Shown here: positions 1-7,109 of the stretch, piece by piece
How positions within the stretch are numbered: position 1 is the first letter of the stretch
Layout of the letters: each line of letters begins with the position of its first letter
Assembly (NCBI GenBank): GCA_019636345.1
Contig: JAHBXQ010000004.1
Location: 124,001-188,000 of the forward strand
From: Pirellulales bacterium
GTDB taxonomy: Bacteria; Planctomycetota; Planctomycetia; Pirellulales; Lacipirellulaceae
DNA length: 64,000 nucleotides
Direction: 5' to 3'
Notes under the pieces: model-generated
Seen by the model: only the letters and a program-made list of their open reading frames with translations
Database searches by the model: none
Told to the model about the DNA's origin: nothing
Program-made: the position numbers and the translations under genes

Positions 1-768
1 GCCGCTGCCGAAGTAGCTTTGGCAAAAAAGCCGCAGCACGCTTTTCAAATCGGCCATCGTGACGCCGCGATCGACCAACAACCCCTCGATCTGGTGAAAC
101 ATGGGGTAATGCGTCGCGTCGGCCGTATCGGGTCGATAGACGCGCCCCAGCGAGATAATCCGCACGGGCGGAGGCGTGCTCTCCATCACGCGGATTTGCA
201 CGGTCGAGGTCTGGGAACGCAACAGCAGCGGTATTGCGCCCCCCCGCTTTGCCCCCGGCGATTCGCCGGAGACTAAGTAGAAATTGTCGAGCGGGTCGCG
301 CGCCGGGTGCGAGCGCGGGATGTTGAGCGCCTCGAAGTTGTGCCAGTCGTCTTCGATCTCGGGCCCCTCGACCGCCGTGAAGCCGAGCCGGCCCATGATG
401 TCCTTCATCTCGGCGATCGTCTGCGTGACGGGGTGCAAACGCCCCAATCGCACCGCCCGGCCGGGAAGGGTGACGTCGAAGGCCTCGCGGGCGGCCGAAG
501 CGCCGCCCGACTGTTGTCGCTCTTGAGCCGCGGCGAACGCCGCCTCGATTGCCTGCTTGACTTCGTTGAAGCGTTTGCCAGCCGCGGGCTTGTCGGCCTT
601 GTCGACCTTGCCCAGTCCAGCCTGGACGTCCTTGAGTCGGCCCGACTTGGCCCCCAGGAACTCCACGCGCGCCGCTTCGAGCGCAGCGGCGTCACCGGCG
701 CTAGCGAAGGCGCCCGCTGCGGCGGCGCCGAGCGAATCGAGATCGGCAAGAAATTCGGCCAGGGCCAC
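1..768 (-). CDS. pheS: Phenylalanine--tRNA ligase alpha subunit (partial, N-terminal 256 codons)
   Basis: PheS is the catalytic subunit of the cytoplasmic (alpha-beta)2 enzyme that charges tRNA-Phe. The frame is open from a GTG at 768 to the window edge, so the C-terminus is missing. The first ~90 residues form the helical arm; the class II catalytic core follows, with motif 2 readable around the segments TSTVQIRVME and ISLGRVYRPDTADATHYPMF, and HQIEGLLVDRG after it, all diagnostic of PheS. The GTG lies 23 nt after the rplT stop codon and is the only plausible start before the conserved ALAEFLADLDSL segment. Co-transcription with rpmI-rplT is the usual bacterial order. The pheT gene would be expected beyond the left edge. 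Confidence 0.95.
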   Translation of the reverse strand, partial: MALAEFLADLDSLGAAAAGAFASAGDAAALEAARVEFLGAKSGRLKDVQAGLGKVDKADKPAAGKRFNEVKQAIEAAFAAAQERQQSGGASAAREAFDVTLPGRAVRLGRLHPVTQTIAEMKDIMGRLGFTAVEGPEIEDDWHNFEALNIPRSHPARDPLDNFYLVSGESPGAKRGGAIPLLLRSQTSTVQIRVMESTPPPVRIISLGRVYRPDTADATHYPMFHQIEGLLVDRGVTMADLKSVLRLFCQSYFGSG

Positions 769-791
769 GGTGCTGCACCCCCGCTGGCGCG

Positions 792-1148
792 TTAGGCCGA
801 GAGGGCTTCGCGAGCCTTTTCCACCACCGCGTCAAAGGCGGCGGTATCGTTGACGGCCATCTCGGCGAGCGTCTTGCGGTCGAGTTCGAGCGCGGCCTTT
901 TTCAGCCCGGCGATCAGCTCGCTGTAGCGCAAGCCGCGCTCGCGGGCCGCAGCGTTGATGCGGATGATCCACAACTTGCGGAACTCGCGTTTCCGCACCC
1001 GACGGTCCCGGAACGCAAACGCCTCGGCCCGGACGAGCGTTTCCTTGGCGGTCCGCAGCAGCGAGCCCCGCCCGCCGGTGTAGCCTTTGACCTTTTTGAA
1101 GAGGCGATTCTTCGCCCGATTGCGGGCGCTGCCCTTGGTGGTACGCAT
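792..1148 (-). CDS. rplT: 50S ribosomal protein L20
   Basis: L20 binds 23S rRNA early in large-subunit assembly and in many bacteria also represses its own operon. The 118-residue product has the full family length, with the basic N-terminal extension ([19 protein letters not shown]) and the conserved core segments RAFAFRDRR-like, [19 protein letters not shown] and [10 protein letters not shown]. The ATG at 1148 begins exactly where L20 proteins start. It sits between rpmI (174 nt upstream) and pheS (23 nt downstream) on the same strand, so it is the middle gene of an rpmI-rplT-pheS operon. The unusually long structured spacer in front of it may carry autoregulatory RNA. Confidence 0.97.
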   Translation of the reverse strand: MRTTKGSARNRAKNRLFKKVKGYTGGRGSLLRTAKETLVRAEAFAFRDRRVRKREFRKLWIIRINAAARERGLRYSELIAGLKKAALELDRKTLAEMAVNDTAAFDAVVEKAREALSA

Positions 1149-1239
1149 GCGAGGCGAACCCCTTGCTCAAACGATTCTCGCGCCCAGGCCCCTGCTTGCG
1201 TCGGCAGGCGTTGTTTGCCCGGCGTGGTTGACTGTGTGG

Positions 1240-1302
1240 GTCAGGCTTTTCTCCTGACAGGTCGATCCAGCTTGACTGGTCGACCGGCCTCGGCGACAGG
1301 CC
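1240..1302 (-). promoter_or_regulatory. Three tandem RNA hairpins in the rpmI-rplT spacer, candidate ribosomal-protein leader
   Basis: Three inverted repeats follow one another: 1240-1245 with 1253-1258 (GTCAGG/CCTGAC); 1260-1265 plus 1267-1270 with 1276-1279 plus 1280-1285 (GGTCGA, CCAG / CTGG, TCGACC, one bulged base); and 1286-1290 with 1298-1302 (GGCCT/AGGCC). They lie in the 174-nt spacer between rpmI and rplT and would be transcribed. L20 is known to autoregulate through mRNA structures in E. coli and Bacillus, so a regulatory role is a reasonable inference. No U-run follows, so a simple terminator is unlikely. Confidence 0.45.
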
Positions 1303-1322
1303 GAACGCCTGACGAACTGGCC

Positions 1323-1526
1323 TTAATAGCTGTGGCCGTTGAGGGCCTGCGCGATCGTCTTCGACGTCACGACCGAAGCGGCGCTCGTGCCGCGGAGTTG
1401 ACGCTTGCGCTTTTGGCTCATCCGGGCGGCCAAGTGGCTGGTGCCTGCCGAGCGATGCATCGCCTTGCCGGTGGCCGACAGGCGGAACCGCTTCTTGGTC
1501 CCTTTGTGGGTCTTTTGCTTGGGCAT
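1323..1526 (-). CDS. rpmI: 50S ribosomal protein L35
   Basis: L35 is a small basic protein of the large ribosomal subunit. The 67-residue product begins MPKQKTHKGTKKRFRLSATG, the signature L35 N-terminus, continues with KAMHRSAGTSHLAARMS and a basic KRKRQLRG stretch, and has the normal family length. The frame stays open upstream of the ATG at 1526, but the added sequence is unlike L35 or any infC product, so the ATG is the start. It is the first gene of the rpmI-rplT-pheS operon. No infC is visible upstream; the next gene, lpxD, is divergent. Confidence 0.96.
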   Translation of the reverse strand: MPKQKTHKGTKKRFRLSATGKAMHRSAGTSHLAARMSQKRKRQLRGTSAASVVTSKTIAQALNGHSY

Positions 1527-1837
1527 GACAGTGGTTCCGTCGCTAGCAGTCGTTATGGCTTGGTACCGCCGCACGGGCCAATTCGCCCGCGCCGGCCATG
1601 TTGTGGGGCGTGTCTGGCGAGCTTGCGACCCGCAGGCCGGCTCCCGAGGAGAACGGCAAGTCCCGCAGAATAGCACGGTTTCCGGCCAGCGGAAAGGGGA
1701 CCGTGGCGGCAATTTCGAGCGATTGAGGCGGGAGTGATCTTCCCCGGCGGACTGACCGGAGGTACGATTCGCAGCCCTCCGACGCAAGGAAGCGTCGTCA
1801 TCGCCGGCTGTGCGAAACCCTGGGAAAGGACTCCCGT
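1527..1837. other. Divergent intergenic region between rpmI and lpxD
   Basis: This 311-bp region must hold promoters for both directions. Apart from a weak -35/-10 pair for rpmI on the minus strand and an AAAGGA-like ribosome-binding site just before lpxD, I see no gene or RNA. infC, which usually precedes rpmI, is not here. Confidence 0.6.
1667..1695 (-). promoter_or_regulatory. Possible promoter of the rpmI operon
   Basis: Reading the minus strand, TTTCCG (1695-1690) and TATTCT (1672-1667) are separated by 17 nt, with a GC-rich start region after. The -35 match is poor (3/6) and the -10 is 4/6, so this is tentative. It would give a leader of about 130 nt before rpmI. Confidence 0.3.
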
Positions 1838-2911
1838 ATGGCGATCACCTTGGTCGAAATGGCCCGACTAGTGGGGGGGCGACTCCAAGGTTCCGGCGAG
1901 ACGCTGCTCGTAGGCGCCGCGACGATTGAAGTCGCCCAGCCGGGTGAATTGACGCTGGCCGACCACCCCGACCGGGCCGCCGCCCTGGCCAAGAGCCCCG
2001 CCGCCGCCGCGATCGTCTCCCCGATGGTCGCCGTCGCCGACAAGCCGACGATCGTGGTCGACGACGTTCATGCCGCATTTGCCGTGGCAATCGAGCATTT
2101 CCGCCCCAGTCGCATCCGTCGCCGACTGGGGATCAGCCCCGCGGCGTTCGTGTGCCCGACCGCCCGGGTCGCCGCGGACGTTGACATTCACCCCGGCGCC
2201 TTTGTCGGGGACGACGTGTCGATCGGCCCCGGCTCGACCATTCACTCCGGAGCGAGGCTGCTCGCTGGCTGCGTGATCGGCGCAGGAGTCACAATCTTCC
2301 CGAACGCCGTACTGTACGAGGAGACCCGCGTCGGCGATCGCGTGATCATTCACGCCGGCGCCGTACTGGGAGCCTACGGCTTCGGCTACCGCCAACGCGA
2401 CGGTCGGCACGTTTTGTCCGCTCAGCTCGGTTACGTCGACGTCGGCGCCGAAGTCGAGATTGGCGCCGGGACGACGATCGATCGGGGCACCTACGGGCCC
2501 ACACTGGTCGGCGAGGGGACCAAAATCGACAACCAAGTGATGATCGGCCATAACTGCCGCTTGGGAAAGCACAATCTCATTTGCTCTCAGGTCGGCATCG
2601 CGGGCAGCACCTCGACCGGCGATTACGTCGTCATGGCCGGCCAAGTGGGAGTGCGCGACCATGTCCACATCGGCTCGCGGGCCGTGGTGGGTTCCAAAGC
2701 CGGGGTCAGCAACGACGTCCCCGAAGGCGCCGAGTACCTCGGGTGCCCGGCCACCCCGATCCGCCGGCAAAAGCTGCAGTTCGCCGCCGTGTCGAAGTTG
2801 CCCGAGATGCGACGTGATTTCCGCGCCCTGCAGAGCGAATTGGAAGAGCTGCAGCGCCGCCTCGGGCTTTCCGGGTCTGAGCAGTCGCCTCCCGCCGACC
2901 AAGCCGCCTAA
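1838..2911 (+). CDS. lpxD: UDP-3-O-acylglucosamine N-acyltransferase
   Basis: LpxD adds the second (N-linked) acyl chain to UDP-3-O-acyl-glucosamine in lipid A synthesis, in the cytoplasm. The 357-residue protein has the LpxD layout: an N-terminal uridine-binding domain (about 1-100), a left-handed beta-helix of hexapeptide repeats (about 105-315, e.g. GAFVGDDVSIGPGSTIHSGA), and a C-terminal helix (ELEELQRRLGL). The segment KIDNQVMIGHNCRLGKHN carries the conserved catalytic-site His. The ATG at 1838 follows a GGGAAAGGA-type ribosome-binding site. It is followed after 30 nt by lpxI, so the pair is probably co-transcribed. Together they support an outer membrane containing lipid A. Confidence 0.96.
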   Translation: MAITLVEMARLVGGRLQGSGETLLVGAATIEVAQPGELTLADHPDRAAALAKSPAAAAIVSPMVAVADKPTIVVDDVHAAFAVAIEHFRPSRIRRRLGISPAAFVCPTARVAADVDIHPGAFVGDDVSIGPGSTIHSGARLLAGCVIGAGVTIFPNAVLYEETRVGDRVIIHAGAVLGAYGFGYRQRDGRHVLSAQLGYVDVGAEVEIGAGTTIDRGTYGPTLVGEGTKIDNQVMIGHNCRLGKHNLICSQVGIAGSTSTGDYVVMAGQVGVRDHVHIGSRAVVGSKAGVSNDVPEGAEYLGCPATPIRRQKLQFAAVSKLPEMRRDFRALQSELEELQRRLGLSGSEQSPPADQAA

Positions 2912-2941
2912 TCTCCGCACTTGCCAGCCCCCGACGCCGCG

Positions 2942-3844
2942 ATGAAGACTTCGCTCGCCATGACCGCCCCGCCGATCGGCCTGTTGGCCGGTTGGGGCGA
3001 CTATCCCCTGGTCGTCGCCGCGGCGCTCCGGCGACAGGGGCATCGCGTCGCTGCACTGGGGATCCGCAAGCACGCCGATCCCGCCCTCATGGAACTGTGC
3101 GACGAGTTCGCTTGGATCGGGCTGGGGAGCCTGGGGCGAGCCATCCGCCAATTCCGGCGCTGGGGAGTTCGCCGCGCGACGATGGCCGGGAAGGTTCATA
3201 AGGCCCAGTTGTTTCAACCTGGTTGGTGGCTTACGCATCGGCCCGACTGGACTTGCTTGCGAACCTTCTCGCGTCAATTGCTCTACGGCGCGAGCGACCG
3301 CAAAGACGATACGCTGCTGAATCTGGTGGTCGAGGCGTTCGCCAAGGGAGGAATCGTGTTCGAGCCGGCCACCGACTTCGCCCCCGAACTGCTTGTGGGC
3401 GCAGGGCAAATTGCCGGGCGACCTCTCTCGGCACGACAGCGGCGGGACGTGGAGTTCGGCTGGGAACTGGCCAAGCGGATGGGGGACCTCGACATTGGCC
3501 AGACGGTTTGCGTCATGGATCAGGCCCCCCTGGCGGTCGAGGCCATCGAGGGGACCGACGCCTGCATCCGCCGGGCGGGCGAACTCTGCGGCGGCCGGGG
3601 GTTCACGGTCGTCAAAGTCGCCAAGCCCCGCCAGGACATGCGGTTCGACGTTCCCACCGTCGGGGTGAAGACCTTGCAGTCCATAGCCGCGGCGGGGGGG
3701 CATGTCCTGGCCGTCGAGGCGGACCGGACAATTCTGCTCGATGCGGCCGACTTCCATCGGATCGCCGACGAGCTTCGGATCAGCGTGCTGGCCGTCCCCG
3801 GCAGCCAGACCGTCACCCTGCTCAATCGGCCAAAAGCGGCTTAA
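2942..3844 (+). CDS. lpxI: UDP-2,3-diacylglucosamine diphosphatase LpxI (DUF1009 family)
   Basis: LpxI hydrolyses UDP-2,3-diacylglucosamine to lipid X and UMP, the step that LpxH performs in enterobacteria. The N-terminus IGLLAGWGDYPLVVAAALRR and the segments TMAGKVHKAQLF, GLGSLGRAIRQFRRWG, QTVCVMDQAPLAVEAIEGTDA and FDVPTVGVKT are typical of this family. Length (300 residues from the ATG at 2942) fits. A TTG at 2921 in the same frame is possible, and a further ATG occurs at 2960; I chose 2942 because the residues upstream are not family-like. It lies 30 nt after lpxD, so lipid A synthesis here uses the LpxI branch. Confidence 0.93.
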   Translation: MKTSLAMTAPPIGLLAGWGDYPLVVAAALRRQGHRVAALGIRKHADPALMELCDEFAWIGLGSLGRAIRQFRRWGVRRATMAGKVHKAQLFQPGWWLTHRPDWTCLRTFSRQLLYGASDRKDDTLLNLVVEAFAKGGIVFEPATDFAPELLVGAGQIAGRPLSARQRRDVEFGWELAKRMGDLDIGQTVCVMDQAPLAVEAIEGTDACIRRAGELCGGRGFTVVKVAKPRQDMRFDVPTVGVKTLQSIAAAGGHVLAVEADRTILLDAADFHRIADELRISVLAVPGSQTVTLLNRPKAA

Positions 3845-4166
3845 GGCAACGCAACACGTTGTCGCAAAACAACTTGCGATTATTCATGCAGGCAGGTCCA
3901 CTGCGTCCAACGGGGCCGGCAGAACCGATTCATCCGGTCCTGATTCCCTGGATTTCTTCGCCGGCGCTTGCGCAATTGTTTGAGCAGTCCTGAAGATCTG
4001 ATTAGAATCAGGGCAGCAGAGGCTAGCTCGACAGGGGCATTAGGGTTGGCCAACCGGACTTTCTTGCGCCGGTCGCGGGACGGCAACTTGCCGTCTTACC
4101 CCCCTTTTTTTGGCACTATGGCTGGGCCGCTAGTGAAATGATGCGCCGTGATAACTTCTGTCAGCG
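3845..4166. other. Intergenic region upstream of the sigma-54 activator gene
   Basis: The region contains a good sigma-70-type promoter (annotated separately) and an AT-rich stretch near 3865-3890. I see no gene. A TGGCAC at 4112 resembles half of a sigma-54 promoter, but no GC element sits at the required spacing. Confidence 0.55.
3980..4008 (+). promoter_or_regulatory. Sigma-70-type promoter for the sigma-54 activator gene
   Basis: TTGAGC at 3980-3985 and TAGAAT at 4003-4008 are separated by exactly 17 nt (4/6 and 5/6 matches to TTGACA/TATAAT). Transcription would begin near 4015, about 150 nt before the TTG start of the regulator and about 220 nt before its alternative ATG. Confidence 0.5.
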
Positions 4167-5216
4167 TTGACGGACGTGGCACGGCAAGAACTCGGCAAGT
4201 CACTTATCTTGGACTTGCCCCGGAGCAGTGAACAGATGGCAGTAATTGCTACCCCTTCGCTGGATCGCTTTACCAATCTCCCGCCTGATGATCCAGCTCG
4301 CGTCGTCATCGGAACCGACGCCGCAGTCACCCGAATTGCCCATCACGCCGAGCGTGCCGCTCAGGTGGAGTGCACCGTTTTGCTTACCGGAGAAACCGGC
4401 ACGGGCAAAGAGGTCTGGGCGCGCATGCTTCACCGGATCGGCCCTCGCCAAGGAAGGTCGTTTCTGCCGGTCAATTGCGCCGCATTGACCCCCACTCTGG
4501 CCGAGAGCCAGTTGTTCGGCCACGAACGGGGGGCGTTCACCGGCGCCGCGGGGGCCAGTCTGGGCGTGTTTCGCGCCGCCGAGGGGGGGATCGTTTTCCT
4601 CGATGAAGTTGGCGACATGCCCCTCGAATTGCAGCCCAAATTGCTACGCGTGCTGCAGGAGGGGGAGGTGACGCCCGTGGGCGCCGCTCATCCGCTGCGG
4701 GTCGACGTGCAGATCATCGCCGCCACAAACAAGAACCTGGAGGACGAGGTCGCCGCGGGCCGGTTCCGCGAGGACCTGTACTACCGGCTGAACTTGGTCG
4801 AGTTGCGAATGCCCGCACTCCGCGAACGTCCCGCCGACATCCCGATGTTCATCGATCATTTCTCGCGTCGGTTTGCCGCGAGATACCAGCGTCCTGTTTG
4901 GCGCCCTTCGCCCGATCGACTCGCCGAATTCTGCAGTTACGCTTGGCCCGGCAATATTCGCCAGCTTGGGTTTGTGATCGAGCAAAGCTACGTGCTGGAA
5001 TGCGAGCCGACGCTCCCGGGATCCCGGCCTGGTCAGGACGGCAATTCCTCGCTGCCGTACACGGACCTTTCCAAGCTGCGGCGAGCCGCAGTCGAACAGG
5101 CGCTGAAGACCACCGGCGGCCATAAGTCGCAGGCGGCTCGGTTGTTGGGGATTCACCCAAACACGATGACTCGCTTGTTGGCCCAACTCGGTTCGGAGGA
5201 TCAAACCGCGGAGTAG
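4167..5216 (+). CDS. Sigma-54-dependent transcriptional activator (AAA+ and Fis-type HTH, no receiver domain)
   Basis: Bacterial enhancer-binding proteins use ATP to remodel RNA polymerase-sigma-54 closed complexes. The AAA+ domain spans about residues 45-280: Walker A GETGTGKE at 75-82, the sigma-54-contacting GAFTGA loop at 122-127, Walker B GGIVFLDEVGD near 144-154, and the arginine-finger region REDLYYRLN. A Fis-type helix-turn-helix closes the protein (GGHKSQAARLLGIHPNTMTR). Only ~45 residues precede the AAA+ domain, so there is no response-receiver or GAF input domain and the sensor is unclear. The start is a TTG at 4167; an ATG at 4236 would remove 23 residues. Clustered palindromes and a sigma-54-like promoter lie just downstream, suggesting a local target. 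Confidence 0.93.
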   Translation: MTDVARQELGKSLILDLPRSSEQMAVIATPSLDRFTNLPPDDPARVVIGTDAAVTRIAHHAERAAQVECTVLLTGETGTGKEVWARMLHRIGPRQGRSFLPVNCAALTPTLAESQLFGHERGAFTGAAGASLGVFRAAEGGIVFLDEVGDMPLELQPKLLRVLQEGEVTPVGAAHPLRVDVQIIAATNKNLEDEVAAGRFREDLYYRLNLVELRMPALRERPADIPMFIDHFSRRFAARYQRPVWRPSPDRLAEFCSYAWPGNIRQLGFVIEQSYVLECEPTLPGSRPGQDGNSSLPYTDLSKLRRAAVEQALKTTGGHKSQAARLLGIHPNTMTRLLAQLGSEDQTAE

Positions 5217-5483
5217 CTCTGCTGCCCGCACGCCCCCCTCGTCTTGCTCGCCATCGTCCTGACGACGACCGGCGAGCCTCGACTCTCGTCCCGCCTGCTC
5301 GTTCCGTCGCGCAACGACACGTCGCCGACGGCCCGCCTCCCCAGCGGCTGACGCACCGCTTCTTCTCGCTTCGCCATCGCAAATCCGGCTACGGATGCGC
5401 TGATGCTGCGCAGCCGCTTCGGCAATGCCAGCTTTGCTGCAACGACCTGCAACCTACTCGAACATCGCCGGCGGAACGCCTGC

Positions 5484-5590
5484 CTCACCATATTAGTGAG
5501 CATTCACTGCTTTAGTGATTTCATGCTAATTCCCTGCAATTGCCGAGCGAGGCTCCGTCGATCACGCGGCCCTCTCACAATCTTGGTGAG
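5484..5590. promoter_or_regulatory. Cluster of three palindromic sites, putative upstream activating sequences
   Basis: Two copies of a 17-bp dyad CTCAC-N7-GTGAG occur at 5484-5500 and 5574-5590, exactly 90 bp apart. A related dyad TCACT-N5-AGTGA lies between them at 5504-5518. Dyads of this size, 90-200 bp upstream of a -24/-12 promoter, are the usual binding sites of Fis-type HTH enhancer-binding proteins, and such a protein is encoded immediately upstream. Binding by that protein is inferred. Confidence 0.5.
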
Positions 5591-5678
5591 TTCGCCTCAG
5601 GCTTTCTCGGGCGACCGACATGACGCAGGCTGCATCAAACGCCGGGGAAAGCCGCAAATCTCCTCGCAGCACAGGACA

Positions 5679-5695
5679 TTGGCACGAGACTCGCA
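5679..5695 (+). promoter_or_regulatory. Sigma-54-type (-24/-12) promoter
   Basis: The sequence TTGGCACG-AGAC-TCGCA matches the consensus TTGGCACG-N4-TTGCA with one mismatch. The invariant GG (5681-5682) and GC (5693-5694) are separated by the required 10 nt. The start site would be near 5706, giving a leader of about 165 nt before the small gene at 5873. Confidence 0.6.
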
Positions 5696-5872
5696 TAGAC
5701 GTATCTCGACGCTCGGAGTACGCACGCAGGTCGCAGACCGGTCGTGCGGGATGATGCGAGCGTCGCATTTGTAGGTGCGTTCGCCCCCATGACGGGCAAT
5801 GTCGGCAAGCGAGAGAGCCGCGACACGGGGTCGCCGTCCTCCGCTGCCGAGCGACGCTAAGGAGAAAAGCAA

Positions 5873-6061
5873 ATGAGTCACACCCATCTCTACGAATCGG
5901 ATGACATGAACTACCAGGGCGGCGTCAGCGACGGCTTCCGTCGCGACGGCAAGGCGGCGAACGGCCGCGAACGCCGGCCGGTGCATGGCCGCAAGCGGGG
6001 CAAGGCCCCTCAGTCGGTCAACGGCATTCATCGTCGCCGTCGTCGGAAGATCGCTTGGTAG
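5873..6061 (+). CDS. Small Arg-rich protein with C-terminal GIHRRRRRK motif
   Basis: This 62-residue protein has an acidic/aromatic N-terminal part (MSHTHLYESDDMNYQGG) and a strongly basic second half with HGRKRGKAP and a C-terminal NGIHRRRRRKIAW. A strong ribosome-binding site, AAGGAGA at 5859-5865, is 7 nt before the ATG, and high GC at third codon positions supports coding. I know of no characterised function; the basic tail could bind nucleic acid or an acidic partner (inference). A second protein with the same C-terminal motif is encoded at 7110-7277. The gene lies downstream of the sigma-54-like promoter and is the likely target of the neighbouring activator. Confidence 0.75.
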   Translation: MSHTHLYESDDMNYQGGVSDGFRRDGKAANGRERRPVHGRKRGKAPQSVNGIHRRRRRKIAW

Positions 6062-6411
6062 TGCGCTCGCGTCGGTTGTTCAGGCCGGTCCGACAGACGG
6101 AGGTCCCGTCGGCCCGGACCGCGCCCGAGACGTTTGTGCACGCCCATGATACGCCGGCGTGAGGACGCGAGAGCGTTTGCGCGCGTGCGATTCATCCTGG
6201 GCGGGCCTTGCAGGCCGGAGCCTTCGTTTGAATCGGTCGTCGCGGGCGAGGCGGTTGCTTCCGGAAACGGTCAAGAAACGTGCGAACCTGCCATGCGATC
6301 CTTTCGCGGCGATGCCCAAGGCCGTTCCCGTTGAGAGGCGAGGCCTGCTGGGCGCGAGACGATGCAGGCGCCTTGACGGAAATCCTGCGCGAGTCGAGTT
6401 AGCTCTCGTCG
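6062..6411. other. Intergenic region, no gene seen
   Basis: This 350-bp stretch separates the small basic protein gene from the receiver-like gene. Open frames across it encode only Arg-rich low-complexity sequence typical of GC-rich shadow frames. A TGGGC...TTGCA pair near 6200 has a -24/-12 spacing one base too short. No terminator or RNA is recognised. Confidence 0.5.
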
Positions 6412-6933
6412 ATGGTCAACTTGAGTATGACGACAAACCTTTCAACCGCGCCGCAGGAACGTTGTTCCGTTCCAGAGGCTCTGCAAGCGCCGCCGCAGCT
6501 TTACCGCTGCTTGGCCGTGTCGCTGCTGGAGCAGCGGCGTCGTTTGATCGAACTGGCGGCCCTCGATGCCGACTGGCTGCCTGTCGTCGTCGCCGACGGA
6601 TCGGCGCTCGTCCGCCAAGCGTTTCTGTTTCGCGCCGACCTCTTGTGGATCGACCTCCCCGAGAATCCCTGCTCGGCCGACGAAAGCCGACTGAACCTGG
6701 AACAAGCCGTGGAGAGCGTTCTGGCGATTTGCCCCGGCTTGCTCGTGGTGAGCGGCAGCGACGCCAGCGGCAGTGAAGAGACGTGGGCTCGCTCGTTGGG
6801 AGCTTGGGCCTATTTGCCCGAGGCGAGGACGCCCCTGCAACTGACCTCGGTGTTCAGCGACGTTCGCAACGCGATTCGCCGCTTGAACGCTCGTCGAGAC
6901 GAATTGGAGTCGGCGACTTGGCGCGGCAGTTAG
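6412..6933 (+). CDS. Receiver-like protein of unknown function
   Basis: The 173-residue product has no signal peptide or membrane segment. Its middle resembles a response-regulator receiver fold read loosely: WLPVVVADGSALVRQAFLF, DLLWIDLPENPCSADES, SVLAICPGLLVVSGSD, and GAWAYLPEARTPLQLTSVF with a following helix. The usual phospho-acceptor pattern is not convincing, so it may be a degenerate receiver. The start at 6412 is uncertain because no clear ribosome-binding site precedes either this ATG or the one at 6427. It sits between the two small GIHxRR protein genes and may be part of the same locus. Confidence 0.55.
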   Translation: MVNLSMTTNLSTAPQERCSVPEALQAPPQLYRCLAVSLLEQRRRLIELAALDADWLPVVVADGSALVRQAFLFRADLLWIDLPENPCSADESRLNLEQAVESVLAICPGLLVVSGSDASGSEETWARSLGAWAYLPEARTPLQLTSVFSDVRNAIRRLNARRDELESATWRGS

Positions 6934-7109
6934 CCGTGCAGCGCCGGGCAGACTTGCTCGCCATGAGCGGGCCGCCCGCAAGAGTTCGTCCCACGGGGCA
7001 TCGCGGCCAACGGAACAGGAGAAGCAGGCGACACTTCGACACGCAAGGCAGATTCTCGTCGTCGGTTTGTCAACGCACGACGAGAATCGCGAGTTCACCA
7101 GAGGGCGCC

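Larger units (their letters stand above)
5217..5872. other. 655-bp regulatory intergenic region between the sigma-54 activator and a small basic protein gene
   Basis: No gene is convincing here. The region holds three dyad-symmetric sites (5484-5590), a sigma-54-like promoter (5679-5695) and a leader of about 165 nt. A 23-codon frame (ATG 5789, stop 5858-5860) ends inside the ribosome-binding site of the next gene; whether it is translated is unknown. An AT-rich stretch at about 5486-5545 stands out against the GC-rich surroundings. Confidence 0.6.

Noticed and set aside
1868-3757. Very long minus-strand open frame across lpxD and lpxI
   Set aside because: It is antisense to two well-recognised genes, rich in Arg/Gly/Pro, and has no family signature; such frames are common in GC-rich DNA.
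4111-4127. TGGCAC-containing sequence as a sigma-54 promoter of the activator gene
   Set aside because: No GC element occurs 10 nt after the GG; the upstream TTGAGC-N17-TAGAAT promoter explains the gene better.
6196-6214. TGGGC...TTGCA as a second sigma-54 promoter before the receiver-like gene
   Set aside because: The GG-GC spacing is one base short of the required 10 and the -24 element is weak.
6159-6776. Arg-rich open frame of about 200 codons overlapping the receiver-like gene
   Set aside because: Low-complexity composition, no ribosome-binding site, and overlap with a better candidate frame.
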